This document shows, one piece after another, positions 13,475 through 23,903 of a DNA stretch of 63,701 bases (position 1 is its first letter; every line of letters starts with the position of its first letter). Location: contig NZ_BMCF01000011.1 of NCBI RefSeq assembly GCF_014635045.1, positions 1 through 63,701 on the forward strand, in the 5' to 3' direction. Both the position numbers and the translations under genes were made by a program. This DNA is from Staphylococcus nepalensis (GTDB lineage Bacteria > Bacillota > Bacilli > Staphylococcales > Staphylococcaceae). The notes below the pieces were generated by a model that saw nothing but the letters and a program-made list of their open reading frames with translations, was not told the DNA's origin and made no database searches.

Positions 13475-14713
13475 TTAATTGTATAAAGGATGTTTAGTAG
13501 TTAATGCTTTAACTCTTTCTTGTCCTTCTTTTAATGTTGTTTCATTTTCAGGATCTTTTAATACTAAACTAATGATTTTCGCTACTTCTTCAAATGCTTG
13601 TTCGTCAAAACCTCGCGTAGTCGCCGCTGGAGTACCAAGGCGTAAACCACTAGTTACAAAAGGTTTTTCCTGATCAAATGGAATTGTATTTTTATTACAA
13701 GTTATGCCAATTGCATCAAGTGTTTCTTCTGCTACTTTACCTGTTATATTTACAGATCCTTTTACATCTACACATACTAGATGATTATCGGTACCGCCTG
13801 ATACGACTCTAAATCCTTCTTGGCTTAAAGTGTCAGCTAATACTTTAGCGTTTTTTACAACTTGTTGTTGGTAAGTTTTGAAATCGTCTTGCAAAGCCTC
13901 ACCAAATGCTACTGCTTTTGCAGCAATAACATGCTCTAAAGGTCCACCTTGAATACCAGGGAAAATGGTTTTATCAATTTGCTTTTTGTATTCTTCTTTA
14001 CATAAAATCATTCCACCACGAGGGCCGCGCAATGTTTTATGCGTTGTTGTAGTTACAAAATCAGCGTATGCTACAGGGCTTGGATGTAAACCAACAGCTA
14101 CTAATCCAGCGATATGTGCCATATCTACCATCAATTTAGCTCCGACTTCATCAGCTATTTCTCTAAAACGTTTGAAATCAATCGTTTTTGAGTATGCAGA
14201 TGCGCCAGCAACAATTAATTTAGGTTGATGTTCTTTAGCCACTTTTAAAACTTCATCGTAGTCTATTTGTTCGCTATCTTTATCGACACCATATTCAACA
14301 AAGTTGTAAAATTGTCCACTAAAGTTTACTGGTGCGCCATGCGTTAAGTGGCCACCATGACTTAAATTCATACCTAATACAGTATCACCATGTTCTAATG
14401 CTACGAGATAAACAGCCATATTTGCTTGAGAACCAGAGTGTGGTTGGACATTGACATGTTCAGCACCAAATAATTGTTTAGCTCGTTCGATAGCTAATGT
14501 TTCAGACACATCAACAAATTCACAACCACCATAATATCTTCTGTTAGGATAGCCTTCAGCATACTTATTTGTTAATACTGAGCCTTGAGCTTCCATCACT
14601 GCTTCTGATACAAAATTTTCAGAAGCGATTAACTCTATATTATTATTTTGACGGTTAAACTCATTTTGAATTACTTCATATATTTCTTTATCTTGCTTTT
14701 CAATAAATGACAT
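13475..14713 (-). CDS. glyA: Serine hydroxymethyltransferase
   Basis: PLP enzyme converting serine and tetrahydrofolate to glycine and 5,10-methylene-THF. 412 residues from [19 protein letters not shown] eight bases upstream supports this start although the frame is open for 55 further codons into ywlG. The PLP lysine is Lys226 in [38 protein letters not shown] and SGSQAN are all present. It lies between ywlG and upp in one probable operon. Confidence 0.98.
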   Translation of the reverse strand: MSFIEKQDKEIYEVIQNEFNRQNNNIELIASENFVSEAVMEAQGSVLTNKYAEGYPNRRYYGGCEFVDVSETLAIERAKQLFGAEHVNVQPHSGSQANMAVYLVALEHGDTVLGMNLSHGGHLTHGAPVNFSGQFYNFVEYGVDKDSEQIDYDEVLKVAKEHQPKLIVAGASAYSKTIDFKRFREIADEVGAKLMVDMAHIAGLVAVGLHPSPVAYADFVTTTTHKTLRGPRGGMILCKEEYKKQIDKTIFPGIQGGPLEHVIAAKAVAFGEALQDDFKTYQQQVVKNAKVLADTLSQEGFRVVSGGTDNHLVCVDVKGSVNITGKVAEETLDAIGITCNKNTIPFDQEKPFVTSGLRLGTPAATTRGFDEQAFEEVAKIISLVLKDPENETTLKEGQERVKALTTKHPLYN

Positions 14714-14735
14714 TAGTAAACCCCTCGTTTCTGTA

Positions 14736-15260
14736 TTAGTTATATTTTGCTCTTTCGCCACCAATTTTTTTAGGTCTTGAAGAAGCGATTGTAACAATTG
14801 CTTCACCAATTTGTTTAATACTTGTACGCTCCGGAATTGCGACATGTTGGATATGCATACCGATGAGTGTTTGGCCAATATCTATCCCTTTAGAAACAGT
14901 GATTGCTTCTACTACCATCGGATTATCCATATGCTGATATGCATAAGTTGCTAAACTGCCTCCAGCGTGAACATCAGGTACAACGGTTACTTCTTCCATC
15001 GTTAAAGGGTTGAACTTCGCTCGTTCTATAGTTATCGCTCTATTTATATGTTCGCAGCCTTGAAATACAAAGGAAACCCCTGTTTCAGATTCGATTTCTT
15101 TTAATGCGTCATATATGTCTTTCGCTACTTCCATAGATCCAACACTACCGATGCGTTCACCAATCACTTCAGATGTAGAACATCCTATAATACAAAGCTC
15201 ATTTGCTTTAAAGAAAGATTTAGATTTTAATTCACTTAATAATGCTTTTAAATCCTCCAT
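14736..15260 (-). CDS. ywlG: YwlG family protein (UPF0340/TIGR01440)
   Basis: Soluble protein of 174 residues, from [12 protein letters not shown] (AAGGGGTG upstream). It has the conserved segments [27 protein letters not shown] and [16 protein letters not shown]. The family is conserved in Firmicutes next to glyA and ywlE but its biochemical role is not established. It ends 22 bases before glyA. The frame extends upstream of the chosen ATG without a ribosome site. Confidence 0.85.
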   Translation of the reverse strand: MEDLKALLSELKSKSFFKANELCIIGCSTSEVIGERIGSVGSMEVAKDIYDALKEIESETGVSFVFQGCEHINRAITIERAKFNPLTMEEVTVVPDVHAGGSLATYAYQHMDNPMVVEAITVSKGIDIGQTLIGMHIQHVAIPERTSIKQIGEAIVTIASSRPKKIGGERAKYN

Positions 15261-15402
15261 ATTAACACCCCTTTTCTTTTGATTAAAAAAGTAAGCCAAT
15301 ATACAAAAGTTCAATACATACAAATTTAATTGATAGCAAATTTGCTACACGTTATTATTATAACGTATTTAGTAAGTTACTCATACTAATTTCACATATT
15401 TA

Positions 15403-15825
15403 TTACTTTAATATTTTAATTTTTATTTTATCAATCAATGGGTTTAATTCATTGAAAATTTTAAGATATTCTAATTTGTTGCCTCCAAATGGATCAGACA
15501 CATCACCGCTATTTGATGCATATTCATTGATTGTGAACACGTGTGCTTCACTGCCATACATACGTTTGATTGTGTCTCGGTGTGATGCAGACATAGTTAA
15601 AATTAAGTCTGCGTTTATATCATCTTCAGTAAAGGCTTTTGCATTTTCTGGAAAAGGTAATTGATTTTCTTCTAATATAGATAAAGTATGCTGTGATACA
15701 GGGGCGCCGTCTAATGCAAATAAACCACGTGACACAATATCTAAGTTAGGCATCTTAGCTCTTGCAATACTTTCAGCCATCGGACTTCTACAAGTATTTC
15801 CTGTACAAACAAAAACGATTTTCAT
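15403..15825 (-). CDS. ywlE: Protein-arginine phosphatase (LMW-PTP fold, YwlE/PtpB)
   Basis: 140 residues with the low-molecular-weight phosphatase P-loop CTGNTCRS: nucleophile Cys7, Thr11 and Arg13. In YwlE the Thr at this position replaces the Ile of tyrosine phosphatases and selects phosphoarginine, so arginine phosphatase activity against McsB-type marks is expected. The late general-acid loop is SDPFGG with Asp. Its ATG overlaps the end of ywlC by four bases (ATGA). The assignment of arginine specificity rests on the single Thr and known family work. Confidence 0.9.
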   Translation of the reverse strand: MKIVFVCTGNTCRSPMAESIARAKMPNLDIVSRGLFALDGAPVSQHTLSILEENQLPFPENAKAFTEDDINADLILTMSASHRDTIKRMYGSEAHVFTINEYASNSGDVSDPFGGNKLEYLKIFNELNPLIDKIKIKILK

Positions 15826-16865
15826 AGTTCTTCCCCTTTAACAACTGTATAGTTTGCAGCTTTTAACATTCTATTCATTATAGCGGTCGTATCATCATTA
15901 TTTTCAAAACAAAATATATAAGCATGGTTAATATGGTTGTTTTGATCTATATCATGCAAAACCTGGTATAAGTGACGATTTGCTCCTTTTATATCTTTCT
16001 CATTTTCACATAAAGGCATAAATATTGCTTCTTTCGGTACCAAGTCACGCTTGTTTTTCGGAAATATAAATGCCGTATCTTGCCAATTTTTCTCTGAAGA
16101 AGGTCGTTTATAAATAGATTGCACAATTGTAATTGGCGTATCTGGTGCATAATGTTTATACTTCATACCTGGTGCGATGGGTTTTTCATGGTTTAAATCC
16201 TCTACTGATGAAATGCTATCTGGTAAAACACTTTCAATCATTGTCTTTGTGATTGATCCAGGTCTTGCAATTTTAAATGGATATTGTGTACAGTCCAACA
16301 CCGTGCTTTCAAGGCCCTCTTCACTTTGATCACCATCAATAATACCATCAATACGTTGATTCAAATCATTATACACATGTTCAAATTGAGTAGGAGACGG
16401 TCTCCCACTTAAATTAGCGCTAGGCGCAGCGATTGGTAAATCTACAAATTTTAGTACTTTTCTGCCTACTGGATGACTCGGCATTCTAACAGCTATCGAT
16501 GATAAACCACCACTGACACTTTCACATAAATATCCCTTTTTCAACGGTAAAATAAATGAAATTGGGCCTGGCCAAAAGCGTTGCATTAATGTCTTCACTT
16601 CTTGGGTGATATGCTGTGTGAAACATTCTAATTGTTTTATATCGTGAATATGTACGATCAGAGGATTATCTGAAGGTCTACCTTTAGCAGAATATATTTT
16701 TTTTATAGCTGCTTCATTTCTAGCATCGCCGCCTAAACCATAGACCGTTTCAGTCGGGATAGCGACAAGCCCACCATTTTCAAAAATATTTTTTATCTCA
16801 TTATATATATAGGTGTTATCTTCTTGTGTAATATCCTGCCGTAAGTTCCATATTTTTGTATTCAT
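15822..16865 (-). CDS. ywlC: L-threonylcarbamoyladenylate synthase (Sua5/YwlC type)
   Basis: Makes threonylcarbamoyl-AMP from threonine, bicarbonate and ATP for the universal t6A modification of ANN-decoding tRNAs. 347 residues: an N-terminal YrdC domain (about 15-210; [42 protein letters not shown]) and a C-terminal Sua5 domain (about 235-345) joined by a linker containing [10 protein letters not shown]. Its stop overlaps ywlE by four bases. The first gene of this small cluster, transcribed separately from prmC because a terminator lies between. Confidence 0.95.
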   Translation of the reverse strand: MNTKIWNLRQDITQEDNTYIYNEIKNIFENGGLVAIPTETVYGLGGDARNEAAIKKIYSAKGRPSDNPLIVHIHDIKQLECFTQHITQEVKTLMQRFWPGPISFILPLKKGYLCESVSGGLSSIAVRMPSHPVGRKVLKFVDLPIAAPSANLSGRPSPTQFEHVYNDLNQRIDGIIDGDQSEEGLESTVLDCTQYPFKIARPGSITKTMIESVLPDSISSVEDLNHEKPIAPGMKYKHYAPDTPITIVQSIYKRPSSEKNWQDTAFIFPKNKRDLVPKEAIFMPLCENEKDIKGANRHLYQVLHDIDQNNHINHAYIFCFENNDDTTAIMNRMLKAANYTVVKGEEL

Positions 16866-16908
16866 TTATACACACCCTTTCATCTTAATGCTAATTTTAA
16901 AACAAAAT

Positions 16909-16959
16909 AAGAAGTTATGCACCTTCATGACATATCATGTTCAGCACATAACTTCTTAA
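16909..16959 (-). terminator. Terminator after prmC
   Basis: TAAGAAGTTATG and CATAACTTCTTA form a perfect 12-base stem with a longer loop that can itself pair. On the minus strand a T-rich tract (TTTTGTTTT) follows. It begins three bases after the prmC stop. Confidence 0.8.
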
Positions 16960-16961
16960 AG

Positions 16962-17798
16962 TTACCATTTGAAAGAAATCATTCTATCATTATTATTAAT
17001 GTCTTTGATTATTTGAACATCTACTGTTGGGTATTTTTCTTCGATTTTTCTTTTTAAAGTAGGGCCCTGTTTATAACCAATTTCAAAAACTACAGCAGCG
17101 CCTGGTAACAATACCTCTGGTAATTGGCGTAAAATCGTATCATATACTTGATAACCATTGTCTTCAGCAAATAGCGCAGTATACGGTTCGTATTTTAGAA
17201 CTGTATCATCCATTAGATCCGCTTCACTATTGTCTATATAAGGCGGGTTTGAGATTAAACCATTGACTTTAATATTTCGCTCAATTAATGGTGCTAAAGC
17301 ATCACCCTGTAAAAATGCAATATCTACTCCATGAGCATCAGCATTTTCCTTAGCTACAGAGAGTGCAGCTTCATATAAATCTGTAGCTAAGACTTCCAGA
17401 TTACTATTTAATTTCTTAAGTACAATAGGAATATTGCCACTACCTGTACCAATGTCTACAACTTTGTCACCAGAATGCACTGACTTATAGAAATGTAGCA
17501 ATACTTCTTCTGTTTCTGGACGTGGGATTAAGCAATGTTCGTTTACTTTGAATATTTCACCATAAAAAGATTGCGTTCCAACGATATATTGTATAGGTTC
17601 ACCATCTAGCATTCTGCTTTCTGCATTATCAAATAATATTTGATGAGCTTTAGTCATTTCATCATTAGAATGCATTAAATAATCTGACTTCTGCCACTGA
17701 AACAAGTCAAGCATCAACCACTCAGGTCGTGTTGGTTCGATGCCTTTTTCAACACATTTAGCTTGAGCTTTTTTTAATCTATCTCTATAGTTCACCAT
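16962..17798 (-). CDS. prmC: Release factor glutamine methyltransferase PrmC
   Basis: SAM-dependent methyltransferase that N5-methylates the GGQ glutamine of release factors. About 278 residues. The N-terminal helical domain precedes the SAM site [13 protein letters not shown], and the catalytic GLISNPPYI motif is present. Two adjacent ATG codons (17801, 17798) are possible starts; I give the second, but the first is equally credible. The start lies inside the end of prfA (overlap about 14 bases), so enzyme and substrate are translationally coupled. Confidence 0.95.
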   Translation of the reverse strand: MVNYRDRLKKAQAKCVEKGIEPTRPEWLMLDLFQWQKSDYLMHSNDEMTKAHQILFDNAESRMLDGEPIQYIVGTQSFYGEIFKVNEHCLIPRPETEEVLLHFYKSVHSGDKVVDIGTGSGNIPIVLKKLNSNLEVLATDLYEAALSVAKENADAHGVDIAFLQGDALAPLIERNIKVNGLISNPPYIDNSEADLMDDTVLKYEPYTALFAEDNGYQVYDTILRQLPEVLLPGAAVVFEIGYKQGPTLKRKIEEKYPTVDVQIIKDINNNDRMISFKW

Positions 17799-18861
17799 CA
17801 TTCAGTTCTTTCAATTTATCTGTTTGTTCTGCTAAAGTTAATGCATCAATAATTTCATCTAATTTACCTTCCATTACTTGTTCTAACTTCTGTAATGTTA
17901 ACCCAATACGATGATCAGTTACACGACTTTGCGGATAATTATATGTTCTAATTCTTTCTGAACGGTCTCCAGAACCTACTGCTGACTTACGTTGCGCTGC
18001 ATATTTTTGTTGTTCTTCTTGCAATTTCATATCAAATAAACGTGCTTTCAACACTTTCATCGCTTTTTCACGGTTTTGAATTTGTGATTTTTCTGATGAA
18101 GTAGCAATTACTCCGGTTGGAAGATGGGTGATACGTACAGCTGAATCAGTCGTATTAACGTGCTGTCCACCCGCACCACTTGAACGGTACGTATCTATTT
18201 TTATATCTTCATTGCGAATTTCTATTTCAACATCTTCTACTTCTGGTAATACTGCTACCGTTGCTGTAGATGTATGGATACGGCCACCTGATTCTGTCGC
18301 TGGCACACGTTGGACACGATGGGCGCCATTTTCATATTTTAATTTACTATAGGCCCCTGTACCTGAAACAGAGAAACTAATTTCTTTATAGCCGCCGTGA
18401 TCACTTTCAGTAGCCTCAACTATATCAGTTTTGAAACTATATGCTTCAGCGTATCTAGAATACATTCTAAACAAATCACCAGCAAATATAGCAGCTTCAT
18501 CTCCACCTGCTGCGGCACGAATTTCAACAATTACGTCTTTTTCGTCGTTAGGATCTTTGGGAATTAACAAGAATTTCAATTCTTCTTCAAGTTTCGGTAT
18601 TTTTTGAGTAAGCACTTGTTTTTCACTTTTAAGCATTTCAACTTCTTCTTCGTCTTTTGTTTCTCTTAACATTTCATCGATTTCATTTTCATCTTCTTTA
18701 GTTTGTTTGTATTCACGGTAAACTTCAACAGTTTTTTGTAAATCAGCTTGTTCTTTTGAATACTTTCGTAAGTTGTCAGGGTTATTCACGACTTCAGGGT
18801 CGCTTAACAATTCATTTAATTGTTCATATCTTTCTTCTACAATATCTAATTGATCAAACAC
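17785..18861 (-). CDS. prfA: Peptide chain release factor 1
   Basis: Decodes UAG and UAA stop codons and triggers peptidyl-tRNA hydrolysis. 358 residues. The codon-recognition tripeptide PAT is at 187-189 and the catalytic GGQ at 231-233 ([12 protein letters not shown]). The initiation codon is GTG, preceded by AAGGAGGAAATGTA, and it overlaps the tdk stop by one base (TAGTG). The C-terminus overlaps prmC. Confidence 0.98.
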   Translation of the reverse strand: MFDQLDIVEERYEQLNELLSDPEVVNNPDNLRKYSKEQADLQKTVEVYREYKQTKEDENEIDEMLRETKDEEEVEMLKSEKQVLTQKIPKLEEELKFLLIPKDPNDEKDVIVEIRAAAGGDEAAIFAGDLFRMYSRYAEAYSFKTDIVEATESDHGGYKEISFSVSGTGAYSKLKYENGAHRVQRVPATESGGRIHTSTATVAVLPEVEDVEIEIRNEDIKIDTYRSSGAGGQHVNTTDSAVRITHLPTGVIATSSEKSQIQNREKAMKVLKARLFDMKLQEEQQKYAAQRKSAVGSGDRSERIRTYNYPQSRVTDHRIGLTLQKLEQVMEGKLDEIIDALTLAEQTDKLKELNDGEL

Positions 18862-19460
18862 TACATTTCCTCCTTCTCATTATCACTTGGAGCAACAATA
18901 TGGTGTGCTCTGCATCTTGGCTCATAACTTTCATTTGCACCAACTAATATCACTGGGTCATCTATTTTTGCTGGATTACCGTCAATTAACCGTTGTGTAC
19001 GGCTGGAAGATGAGCCACAAACAGCACAAACAGCTTGTAGTTTTGTCACTTCTTCACTTACTGCTAATAAATACGGTATAGGTTCAAATGGTTCACCTCT
19101 AAAATCCATATCTAAACCTGCAGTAATAACTCTATGTCCTTTTGCAGCTAATGCTTCAACAATATGAACTATATTATTTTCGAAAAACTGAACTTCATCT
19201 ATTGCTATAATATCAAAATTTGATAAATCGTGTTTGTAAATTTCAGCTGCAGTTGAAATATTAATAGCTTCAATTGCATTACCATTATGAGACACAATCT
19301 TATCTTTATGATAGCGGTCATCTATTGCTGGCTTAAATACAACTACTTTTTGCTTAGCATACAACCCACGTCTCAAACGACGGATTAATTCTTCAGATTT
19401 ACCACTAAACATGCTTCCAGTAATACATTCAATCCAACCGGAGTGATAAGTTTCATTCAT
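18861..19460 (-). CDS. tdk: Thymidine kinase
   Basis: Phosphorylates thymidine with ATP (salvage). 199 residues from [14 protein letters not shown]-loop GSMFSGKS is at 14-21, the Walker B-like [12 protein letters not shown] follows, and a zinc site is visible (CAVCG, then CRAHH). The frame can be read from a GTG four codons earlier, but AAAGGTGG is correctly spaced for the ATG at 19460. First gene of tdk-prfA-prmC. Confidence 0.96.
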   Translation of the reverse strand: MNETYHSGWIECITGSMFSGKSEELIRRLRRGLYAKQKVVVFKPAIDDRYHKDKIVSHNGNAIEAINISTAAEIYKHDLSNFDIIAIDEVQFFENNIVHIVEALAAKGHRVITAGLDMDFRGEPFEPIPYLLAVSEEVTKLQAVCAVCGSSSSRTQRLIDGNPAKIDDPVILVGANESYEPRCRAHHIVAPSDNEKEEM

Positions 19461-19622
19461 TATGCGTTCCACCTTTTTTCAAAACATAATCGATTTATTA
19501 TATCATATTTTTTCTTTCAAAATATCAATTTCCCACAAGATATTTGTAATTTTGTATGTAATCTTATTTCTAAACGCTTAGCCACATAAAATTTTAAAAT
19601 AGCCTATATCTTATATTAAATA

Positions 19623-19650
19623 AAAAAGCATTCTCATAAAATGAGAATGC
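19623..19650 (-). terminator. Terminator of rpmE2
   Basis: Perfect 10-base stem GCATTCTCAT/ATGAGAATGC with a TTT loop and a T6 tract on the minus strand. Confidence 0.92.
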
Positions 19651-19663
19651 CTTATTACAACAA

Positions 19664-19921
19664 TTATTCGTTGCTTGATTTGAATCCGAATTTCTTGTTG
19701 AAACGTTCCACACGTCCATCCGCAGCAGCGAATTTTTGACGTCCTGTGTAGAATGGATGTGAATCAGACGAAATATCTAAACGAATAACTGGGTATTCAT
19801 TTCCATCTTCCCATTCCATAGTTTCAGATGAAGATTGTGTTGAACCACTTAAAAATTTAAAATCAGTAGTTGTATCTAAAAAGATAACTTTGTGGTATTC
19901 AGGATGAATATTTTGTTGCAT
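19664..19921 (-). CDS. rpmE2: 50S ribosomal protein L31 type B
   Basis: Ribosomal large-subunit protein, 85 residues from [14 protein letters not shown] with AAAGGAGCTGAAAAAC upstream. It lacks the zinc-binding cysteines of the other L31 type and carries the type B region [35 protein letters not shown] in the middle and FNKKFG at the end. The open frame continues 33 codons upstream but those do not resemble L31. Follows rho by about 130 bases. Confidence 0.95.
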   Translation of the reverse strand: MQQNIHPEYHKVIFLDTTTDFKFLSGSTQSSSETMEWEDGNEYPVIRLDISSDSHPFYTGRQKFAAADGRVERFNKKFGFKSSNE

Positions 19922-20052
19922 GTTTTTCAGCTCCTTTGCCCTGAACCATCTGGAACAGAGTTTTTTGTGAGTTTTTACCCAATACTTGATAATTATAATT
20001 GCTATAAAACTAAAACGCAACCCTAAATCATATATTTAAACCATAACTCACA

Positions 20053-21369
20053 TTAAATAATTGGTTTACCAGTTTTAGTACTTTCTTTAGCCGCTTCTTG
20101 TAACTGTTCGAAAAATTCTTGATTTGTTTTTGTTCGTTTTAGCTTTCTTACAAATCTTTCAGTAAAATCAATTGAATCAGTAAACATATTACGTAGCTGC
20201 CAAAGCGATTCTAGATCTTTTGGTGAAATTAGCAACTCTTCCTTACGAGTTGAACTTCTACCGATATCAATAGCTGGAAAGACACGACGTTCAGCTAATT
20301 TACGGTCAAGGTGTAATTCCATGTTACCTGTCCCTTTAAATTCTTCATATATCATGTCATCCATACGCGAACCAGTATCTACTAATGCTGTGGCTAATAT
20401 AGTCATACTTCCGCCAGCTTCAATATTTCTTGCAGCACCAAAAAAAGCTTTCGGTTTATGCAATGAAGCTGGATCCAAACCACCGGATAACGTACGCCCG
20501 CTTGGTGGCATAACTAAATTATATGCACGTGCAAGTCTAGTAATAGAATCCATCAAAATAATGACGTCTTTACCAATTTCTACTAAACGTTTTGCACGCT
20601 CTAATAATAATTCCGCTACTTTAACATGATGTTGTGGCGGTTCATCAAATGTTGAATGCACAACTTCTGCTGATTCAACAGAACGTTCTATATCTGTTAC
20701 CTCTTCTGGTCGTTCACCTACAAGTAATACAAACAGTTCTGCATCAGGTTTATTTGTTGCTACAGCATTAGCAATTTCTTTTAGTAATGACGTTTTCCCC
20801 GCTTTTGGAGGTGCAACAATCAAACCTCGTTGTCCCAAACCAATAGGCGTAATCAAATCCATTATACGCGTAGAATAATTTGTTTTTGTTGTTTCTAACT
20901 TGATACGCTCTTCTGGATATAATGGTGTTAACGCTTGGAAATGTGGTCTTTTTTTAACTTCCTCTGCATTCTCATCATTGACAAAATCAACTTGCAGTAA
21001 ACCATAATATTTCTCATTATCCTTAGGTTTTCTGACTTTACCAGTAACTTTATCGCCACGTTTAATTTCAAAGCGACGTATTTGACTAGCTGATATATAA
21101 ATATCTTTTTCACCCTTTGAATAATTGACAGTTCTTAAAAAACCATAACCATCTTGTTGAATATCGTCTAAGATACCCTCCATATAATAGTTTCCGTCTT
21201 TTTCCATTTGGGCTTCCATAATAGCAAGAACTAATTCTTTTTTATTTAATTTACTATAATTTGTTAATTTAAGTGATTTTGCCTTTTGAGTAAGATCTTT
21301 AGTAGTGTAATTTTTGTATAGCTCGTGGAACGATTCGTACTGAGGTGATGTCCGTACTTTATCAGGCAT
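20053..21369 (-). CDS. rho: Transcription termination factor Rho
   Basis: Hexameric RNA-dependent ATPase helicase. 438 residues: N-terminal Rho-N helices (about 10-55), cold-shock RNA-binding domain (about 60-130, DGYGFLR) and the RecA-like motor with P-loop APPKAGKTS at 186-194, VLLVGERPEEVTD, and DVIILMDSITRLARAYN. The Q-loop/R-loop region PPSGRTLSGGLDP is present. Length and motifs are normal for Firmicutes. Not essential in staphylococci. Confidence 0.97.
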   Translation of the reverse strand: MPDKVRTSPQYESFHELYKNYTTKDLTQKAKSLKLTNYSKLNKKELVLAIMEAQMEKDGNYYMEGILDDIQQDGYGFLRTVNYSKGEKDIYISASQIRRFEIKRGDKVTGKVRKPKDNEKYYGLLQVDFVNDENAEEVKKRPHFQALTPLYPEERIKLETTKTNYSTRIMDLITPIGLGQRGLIVAPPKAGKTSLLKEIANAVATNKPDAELFVLLVGERPEEVTDIERSVESAEVVHSTFDEPPQHHVKVAELLLERAKRLVEIGKDVIILMDSITRLARAYNLVMPPSGRTLSGGLDPASLHKPKAFFGAARNIEAGGSMTILATALVDTGSRMDDMIYEEFKGTGNMELHLDRKLAERRVFPAIDIGRSSTRKEELLISPKDLESLWQLRNMFTDSIDFTERFVRKLKRTKTNQEFFEQLQEAAKESTKTGKPII

Positions 21370-21579
21370 TATCTTGCACCCATTTCATAAAAAAGTTTTA
21401 AATAACATAGAGAGCTACGCTACTTACTTTTATTACTATAGCAAATTTCTTATTTAATTACAAAATGTATTTCACTTTTTGAAATTTATAAAAATAGCTC
21501 TGAAGCTAACACACTGTTAAAACAGTACATAACCATACCATGTGTCAAATGATGGTTCAAAGCTCCATAATATTAAAAT

Positions 21580-21613
21580 AAGGGCAACCAATTATATCGT
21601 TTGGCTGCCCTTT
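21580..21613 (-). terminator. Terminator of the aldehyde dehydrogenase gene
   Basis: Inverted repeat AAGGGCA-CCAA and TTGG-TGCCCTT, followed on the minus strand by ATTTTAAT. Located about 45 bases after the stop codon. Confidence 0.75.
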
Positions 21614-21657
21614 AAACTAGACTTTTAACTTAAACATTTTAACTTTATTTTATTAAA

Positions 21658-23088
21658 CTATGCTTTGTAATAACCAGCAATAGATTTAACTTCTAAGAAC
21701 TCTTCTATACCATAGTCTCCCCATTCGCGTCCTAAACCTGATTGTTTATAACCGCCGAATGGTAAGTCTGGTTTACGTCCAGCTTCGTTAATTTCAACTG
21801 TACCTGCTTCAATCGAACGCGCTACCTTGTGTAATGTGTCTTTATCTTTACCATATACGTATGACGCTAGCCCATATTCTGTATCATTTGCGATTTTGAT
21901 GGCTTCGTCCACATCATTATAAGTGATAATTGACATTACAGGTCCAAAAATTTCTTCTCGCGCGATTGTCATATCATTATCCACGTTATTAAAGATCGTT
22001 GGACGTGCGAAATATCCTTTATCCAACCCTTCAGGTTTACCAGGGCCACCATAGAATAATTCTGCGCCTTCTTCTACACCTTTATCAATATATGATTGAA
22101 CTTGGTCAAATTGTTTTTTACTAATAATCGGGCCAACTTGCGTACCTTCTGCACGTGGGTCGCCTACTTTAACTTGGCTGAATTTTTCTTTTACAGCTGT
22201 TAAAAATTCTTCTTTAATACTTTCTGGTACTAATGTTCTTGTGCCTGCTGTACAAACTTGACCTGTATTGGTTACTACTTTACCAGTAGCTGCACTCGCT
22301 GCACCGTCAATATCAGCATCATCCAAGATAATATATGGTGATTTACCACCTAACTCTAGCGACACTTTTTTGAAATCTTCTGCTGCTTTTCTCATGATGC
22401 TAGCACCTGTAGGGCCAGAACCAGTAAATGACATCATTCTTACTTTTGGATGTTCACTTAGTGGATTACCAACACCTTGGCCATCACCATTTACTAAGTT
22501 GAATACTCCTTTTGGAACGCCGGCTTTATCAAATATTTCTGCTAAAATAATCGCTGCAAATGGCGTCTCTTCTGACGGTTTTAATACTACAGGACTGCCT
22601 GCTGCTAATGCTGCAGACAATTTAAGAGAAGTTTGGTTTGTTGGGAAATTCCATGGTGTGATTAAACCTGCAACACCAATAGCTTCTTTAACAACTAAAT
22701 CATCCCCACGGCGCTCTTCAAATTCAAAATTATCCAATGCATCACGTGCAGCTTGGAAATGATCTAATCCCATTTGATAATGGACATTTTCTGAAACTTT
22801 TAACGGAGAACCTAATTCATCCGTAATCGCTTCAATAATATCTTCTTTTCTATTTTTATATTCTTGAACAATTTTATCTAATAATTCTTTTCTTTCTTGA
22901 ACTGAACTGTGTCTAAATTCAAAATATACATTTTCAGCAGCATCTACTGCTTTATCAACATCTTCTTTATTACCTTTCGCAATAATACCTGTTACTTCTT
23001 CTGTTGCAGGGTTGATTACTTCAATTGTTTCTCCACTTGTACTTTCAACCCATTCACCGTTGATATACTGTTTAGTGAAATTTCTCAT
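21658..23088 (-). CDS. aldA: Aldehyde dehydrogenase family protein
   Basis: NAD(P)-dependent oxidation of an aldehyde to the acid; substrate not known. About 476 residues. Visible are WNFPTN (cofactor site), the Rossmann [12 protein letters not shown], catalytic Glu in [10 protein letters not shown] and catalytic Cys in [11 protein letters not shown]. The ATG at 23088 is directly preceded by an in-frame TTG that is closer to the AAGGAG, so either may initiate. A candidate SigB promoter (GTTTAA-N14-GGTTAC) lies just upstream, suggesting a stress role. An HxlR-type redox regulator is encoded upstream on the same strand. Confidence 0.9.
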   Translation of the reverse strand: MRNFTKQYINGEWVESTSGETIEVINPATEEVTGIIAKGNKEDVDKAVDAAENVYFEFRHSSVQERKELLDKIVQEYKNRKEDIIEAITDELGSPLKVSENVHYQMGLDHFQAARDALDNFEFEERRGDDLVVKEAIGVAGLITPWNFPTNQTSLKLSAALAAGSPVVLKPSEETPFAAIILAEIFDKAGVPKGVFNLVNGDGQGVGNPLSEHPKVRMMSFTGSGPTGASIMRKAAEDFKKVSLELGGKSPYIILDDADIDGAASAATGKVVTNTGQVCTAGTRTLVPESIKEEFLTAVKEKFSQVKVGDPRAEGTQVGPIISKKQFDQVQSYIDKGVEEGAELFYGGPGKPEGLDKGYFARPTIFNNVDNDMTIAREEIFGPVMSIITYNDVDEAIKIANDTEYGLASYVYGKDKDTLHKVARSIEAGTVEINEAGRKPDLPFGGYKQSGLGREWGDYGIEEFLEVKSIAGYYKA

Positions 23089-23125
23089 CAATGATTCACT
23101 CCTTAACTGTGTTGATAATTATATT

Positions 23126-23151
23126 GTAACCGAGATTTCACATTTTTAAAC
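23126..23151 (-). promoter_or_regulatory. Candidate SigB promoter of aldA
   Basis: Minus strand GTTTAA (23146-23151), 14-base spacer, GGTTAC (23126-23131), compared with the SigB consensus GTTTAA-N12-15-GGGTAT. A TATAAT nearby at about 23120 leaves a SigA promoter possible as well. Confidence 0.4.
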
Positions 23152-23381
23152 ATATTTGCTCACGTCGGCGCTTTACAAACGTTGTTATTATGCGCTTTCT
23201 CCTCTTTTATAACACTTCTATAGACGATAGGAAAAACATATAATTTCTCACTAAAGAAGCAGAACAGAGGTCCAAATGTTAAAAAATTTCTATCTCGCTA
23301 AAGTTCTTATAATTAAAAAGCTATTTTATAAAATGAATCACAAGTATATTTTTCCAATAGGCAATCAGCAATGCCATAAGA

Positions 23382-23415
23382 AGAACCTGAGATATTAATT
23401 AATACCTCAGGTTCT
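23382..23415 (-). terminator. Terminator of the HxlR-type regulator gene
   Basis: Long stem AGAACCTGAG / CTCAGGTTCT with AT-rich inner pairs, 78 bases after the stop codon. The T tract on the minus strand is weak (TTCTTATGG). Confidence 0.65.
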
Positions 23416-23492
23416 ATTAAAATAAACGAAATATAAAGTATGTTTTGAAATAATACATTGATTAAGAAATCAATCCAAAAAATCAATATCAT

Positions 23493-23813
23493 TTAACTCT
23501 CTAATTCAATATATTCTTGCGCCCACTTTTCCATAGGGACCAATGCCGTTGCTAAGGCATCACCTTTATCTGTAAGTTGGTATAAAATGTTCATCGGGCT
23601 CGTAGAAATAATTTTTTTCTCTACAAGGCCCCATTCACATAAATCTGTTAATTTTATACTTAGCGCGCGAGGCGTGATTGTTTTCAAATCACGCTTCATA
23701 TCAGAAAAATGAGCAGATTTTTCTGTACATCTAGATAAGTAATTTATTATAAGACCGTTCCAACTTCTACCTACAATTTTAAAGGTTTCTTCGAGATAAG
23801 GGCAAACCTCCAT
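23493..23813 (-). CDS. HxlR/DUF24-family transcriptional regulator
   Basis: Winged-helix regulator of about 106 residues. A Cys lies at position 3 (MEVCPYLEETF counted from the chosen start gives Cys4), the position used as a thiol redox or quinone sensor in YodB/HypR/QsrR-type members. The core motif GRSWNGLIINYLS and FSDMKRDLKTITPRALSIKL is typical. Three in-frame starts are close together (GTG 23822, ATG 23819, ATG 23813); GAGGTGAT fits the last. It may sense electrophiles and control aldA, which lies downstream; this is inference from context. Confidence 0.85.
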   Translation of the reverse strand: MEVCPYLEETFKIVGRSWNGLIINYLSRCTEKSAHFSDMKRDLKTITPRALSIKLTDLCEWGLVEKKIISTSPMNILYQLTDKGDALATALVPMEKWAQEYIELES

Positions 23814-23903
23814 GGTCATCACCTCATATCATTTATATTTTTCATAATAGAAAACGGAAATCACAACCTACAAAAAATCAGTATATTTAGTATACCACAT
23901 GTA

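Larger units (their letters stand above)
23092..23492. other. Intergenic region between hxlR-type gene and aldA
   Basis: About 400 bases. It holds the terminator of the regulator gene (23382-23415), the aldA control region with a candidate SigB promoter at 23126-23151, and a near-palindromic TTTACAAACGTTGTT around 23172-23186 that could be an operator. No coding frame. Confidence 0.5.

Noticed and set aside
14714..14735. T-box or glycine riboswitch before glyA
   Set aside because: Only 22 bases separate it from ywlG, too short for a leader.
13475..14878. Longer glyA, mnaA, atpF, atpI, pyrG and pdp products from upstream in-frame starts
   Set aside because: Upstream codons lack ribosome sites and family similarity; the internal ATGs have good sites and give usual lengths.
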